This document shows, piece by piece, positions 63,300 through 64,000 of a stretch of 64,000 nt of DNA. Both the position numbers and the translations under genes were made by a program. Below the pieces are notes generated by a model, which was given only the letters and a program-made list of their open reading frames with translations, had not been told where the DNA came from and made no database searches. Each line of letters starts with the position of its first letter. The first letter of the stretch is position 1. Location of the stretch: the NCBI GenBank assembly GCA_947456625.1, contig CANGQJ010000003.1, positions 140,294 through 204,293 on the forward strand, in the 5' to 3' direction. Source of the stretch: Bacteroidota bacterium (GTDB lineage Bacteria; Bacteroidota; Bacteroidia; Chitinophagales; Chitinophagaceae).

Positions 63300-63326
63300 A
63301 AAAGCCCTGCAAAATGCAAGGCTTTT
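63300..63326 (-). terminator. Terminator of the DUF2442-DUF4160 operon
   Basis: AAAAGCCCTGCA and TGCAAGGCTTTT form a 12-bp stem around AAA; the one imperfect pair is G-U in minus-strand RNA, followed by a T-run on that strand. It is about 50 bases after the DUF4160 stop. Confidence 0.75.
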
Positions 63327-63377
63327 CTTTTGTGCTCCCCCTTATGCACCAAAGTTGCAGCACTTGGAAATTTATAA

Positions 63378-63638
63378 CTAAACTAAAGGAGCAATATCCT
63401 TAAGGCTTTCTTGTTGTCTTGCTCTTTCCCAATTATCCATTAATTCAGCTTTATGAATTGCTGACCACTCGGCTACTATTCCTAAAACTCTAGGAGGAAG
63501 TTCTCCGCCAATGATTTCATTTTTTTCAATATCAATGATACCTTCAAAATTGGCATACACTGCATGAAAGTGAGGGGGATTGTGGTCCCTATAAAACATA
63601 CGAATAATAACACCTAGAAAGTAACTAATTTGTGGCAT
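63378..63638 (-). CDS. DUF4160 protein
   Basis: The 86-residue protein matches DUF4160, with MPQISYFLGVIIRMFYRDHNPPHFHA at the start (in parts) and LPPRVLGIVAEWSAIHKAELMDNW at the end. The NPPHFHA histidines are the hallmark. It has been noticed beside DUF2442 genes in many bacteria; the function is not known to me. ATG 63638 lies inside the end of the DUF2442 gene (14-base overlap), giving strong translational coupling. Confidence 0.87.
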   Translation of the reverse strand: MPQISYFLGVIIRMFYRDHNPPHFHAVYANFEGIIDIEKNEIIGGELPPRVLGIVAEWSAIHKAELMDNWERARQQESLKDIAPLV

Positions 63639-63900
63639 GAGATAATTTTGGACTGAGAATTTCTCCAAAATTTTTACCAGTCAATTCAGCATAAATAGTA
63701 GTAGCATCAATTTCAAGTTCGTTTGACCAAGCAATTGAATACCCATTTGTATAAACCTTAGCGAATTCATTTTTATCTTGAAGTACTTTGAAAATTCCCT
63801 TTTGAACCAAATCGTTTAATTCAATAGTGCCATAAACACCATCATCAAATTTGATGCTAATGATATAGTCAGATACATATTTAACTTCTTGAACTTTCAT
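63625..63900 (-). CDS. DUF2442 protein
   Basis: The 91-residue protein matches DUF2442, a small alpha/beta domain (KVQEVKYVSDYIISIKFDDGVYGTIELNDL, in parts, and GYSIAWSNELEIDATTIYAEL). Some relatives fold like the NE0471 N-terminal domain. It is the first gene of an overlapping pair with DUF4160. I start it at ATG 63900 since the family begins with MKVQ. The surrounding two TA modules make a toxin-antitoxin role thinkable but unproven. The last 100 bases of the window (63901-64000) hold only a weak GGGTT-N5-AACCC repeat. Confidence 0.85.
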   Translation of the reverse strand: MKVQEVKYVSDYIISIKFDDGVYGTIELNDLVQKGIFKVLQDKNEFAKVYTNGYSIAWSNELEIDATTIYAELTGKNFGEILSPKLSHATN

Positions 63901-64000
63901 ACCCAAATTTACAAAGAAAAACATACAAATACGGGTGAACGTATAAATACACATTAATATGGGTTAATTCAACCCTAGGCATTAATTGAAATACCCCTAA

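Noticed and set aside
63331..63377. GTGCT...AGCAC repeat near the TA patch as an attachment site
   Set aside because: Only five-base arms, no second copy elsewhere and no integrase or tRNA; not enough for an att site.

Overview
The window is AT-rich and gene-dense, and almost every gene type points to a member of the Bacteroidota, probably the Chitinophagaceae or a close relative. The evidence is a SusC/SusD pair, an Oar-like and an HMA-fused TonB-dependent receptor, many signal peptides ending in A-Q, an HYC_CC_PP-type small protein, weak or absent Shine-Dalgarno sequences, and promoter-like TTTG/TAnnTTTG pairs. The placement is inferred from gene families; there is no rRNA or other marker in the window. 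I saw no rRNA, tRNA, CRISPR array, insertion sequence or prophage. No gap between genes exceeds about 300 bases.

Layout. 1-1.5 kb: 3' end of a polyphosphate kinase followed by an exopolyphosphatase (polyphosphate turnover), closed by a strong hairpin. 1.5-6.9 kb (minus): Oar-like TonB receptor, GH29 alpha-L-fucosidase, beta carbonic anhydrase; a phased array of six TTAC-type half-sites lies upstream of the receptor. 6.9-10.5 kb (plus): small membrane protein, CLC-F-type fluoride/proton antiporter, GNAT, exported amidohydrolase. 10.5-12.7 kb (minus): APC antiporter plus a DDAH/arginine-deiminase-fold hydrolase. 12.8-17.9 kb (minus): SusC-SusD pair with its own terminator and a palindrome at its promoter. 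18-27.4 kb: mixed metabolism, including a secreted serine hydrolase, pseudouridine synthase, VF530 protein, BamA-like barrel, GlpD, di-heme peroxidase, Zn alcohol dehydrogenase, CDGSH protein and YetF-like protein. 27.5-34 kb: LTA-synthase-like sulfatase, GH32, arginase, methyltransferase, PhnA-like protein. 34-38 kb (minus): HYC_CC_PP protein and HMA-TonB receptor (metal traffic), DEAD-box helicase. 38-48 kb: pirin, DOPA-dioxygenase-like enzyme, GH3, serine hydrolase, alpha/beta hydrolase, PepSY-type protein and others.

48-53 kb: divergent AraC regulator and aldehyde dehydrogenase with a DUF779 protein, then an exported DJ-1-like protein with two small Cys-rich exported proteins. 53-55.8 kb: an unusual exported glutamate-racemase-like protein and a YdeI-CDGSH fusion. 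55.8-60.3 kb: exported Gfo/Idh oxidoreductase and sugar isomerase/epimerase, divergent from a GH88/GH105-like hydrolase and an exported esterase, which look like a carbohydrate-processing set. 60.3-61.6 kb: APC permease. 61.7-63.9 kb: an accessory patch with two convergent toxin-antitoxin modules (HigBA; RelE/Gp49-like plus XRE) separated by a hairpin, followed by an overlapping DUF2442-DUF4160 pair that may be a third small two-gene module.

The main leads are the DUF2442-DUF4160 pair beside the two TA modules, the 11-bp phased half-site array, a shared AAGTATACT-containing inverted repeat upstream of two distant carbohydrate genes, and the periplasmic racemase-like protein.
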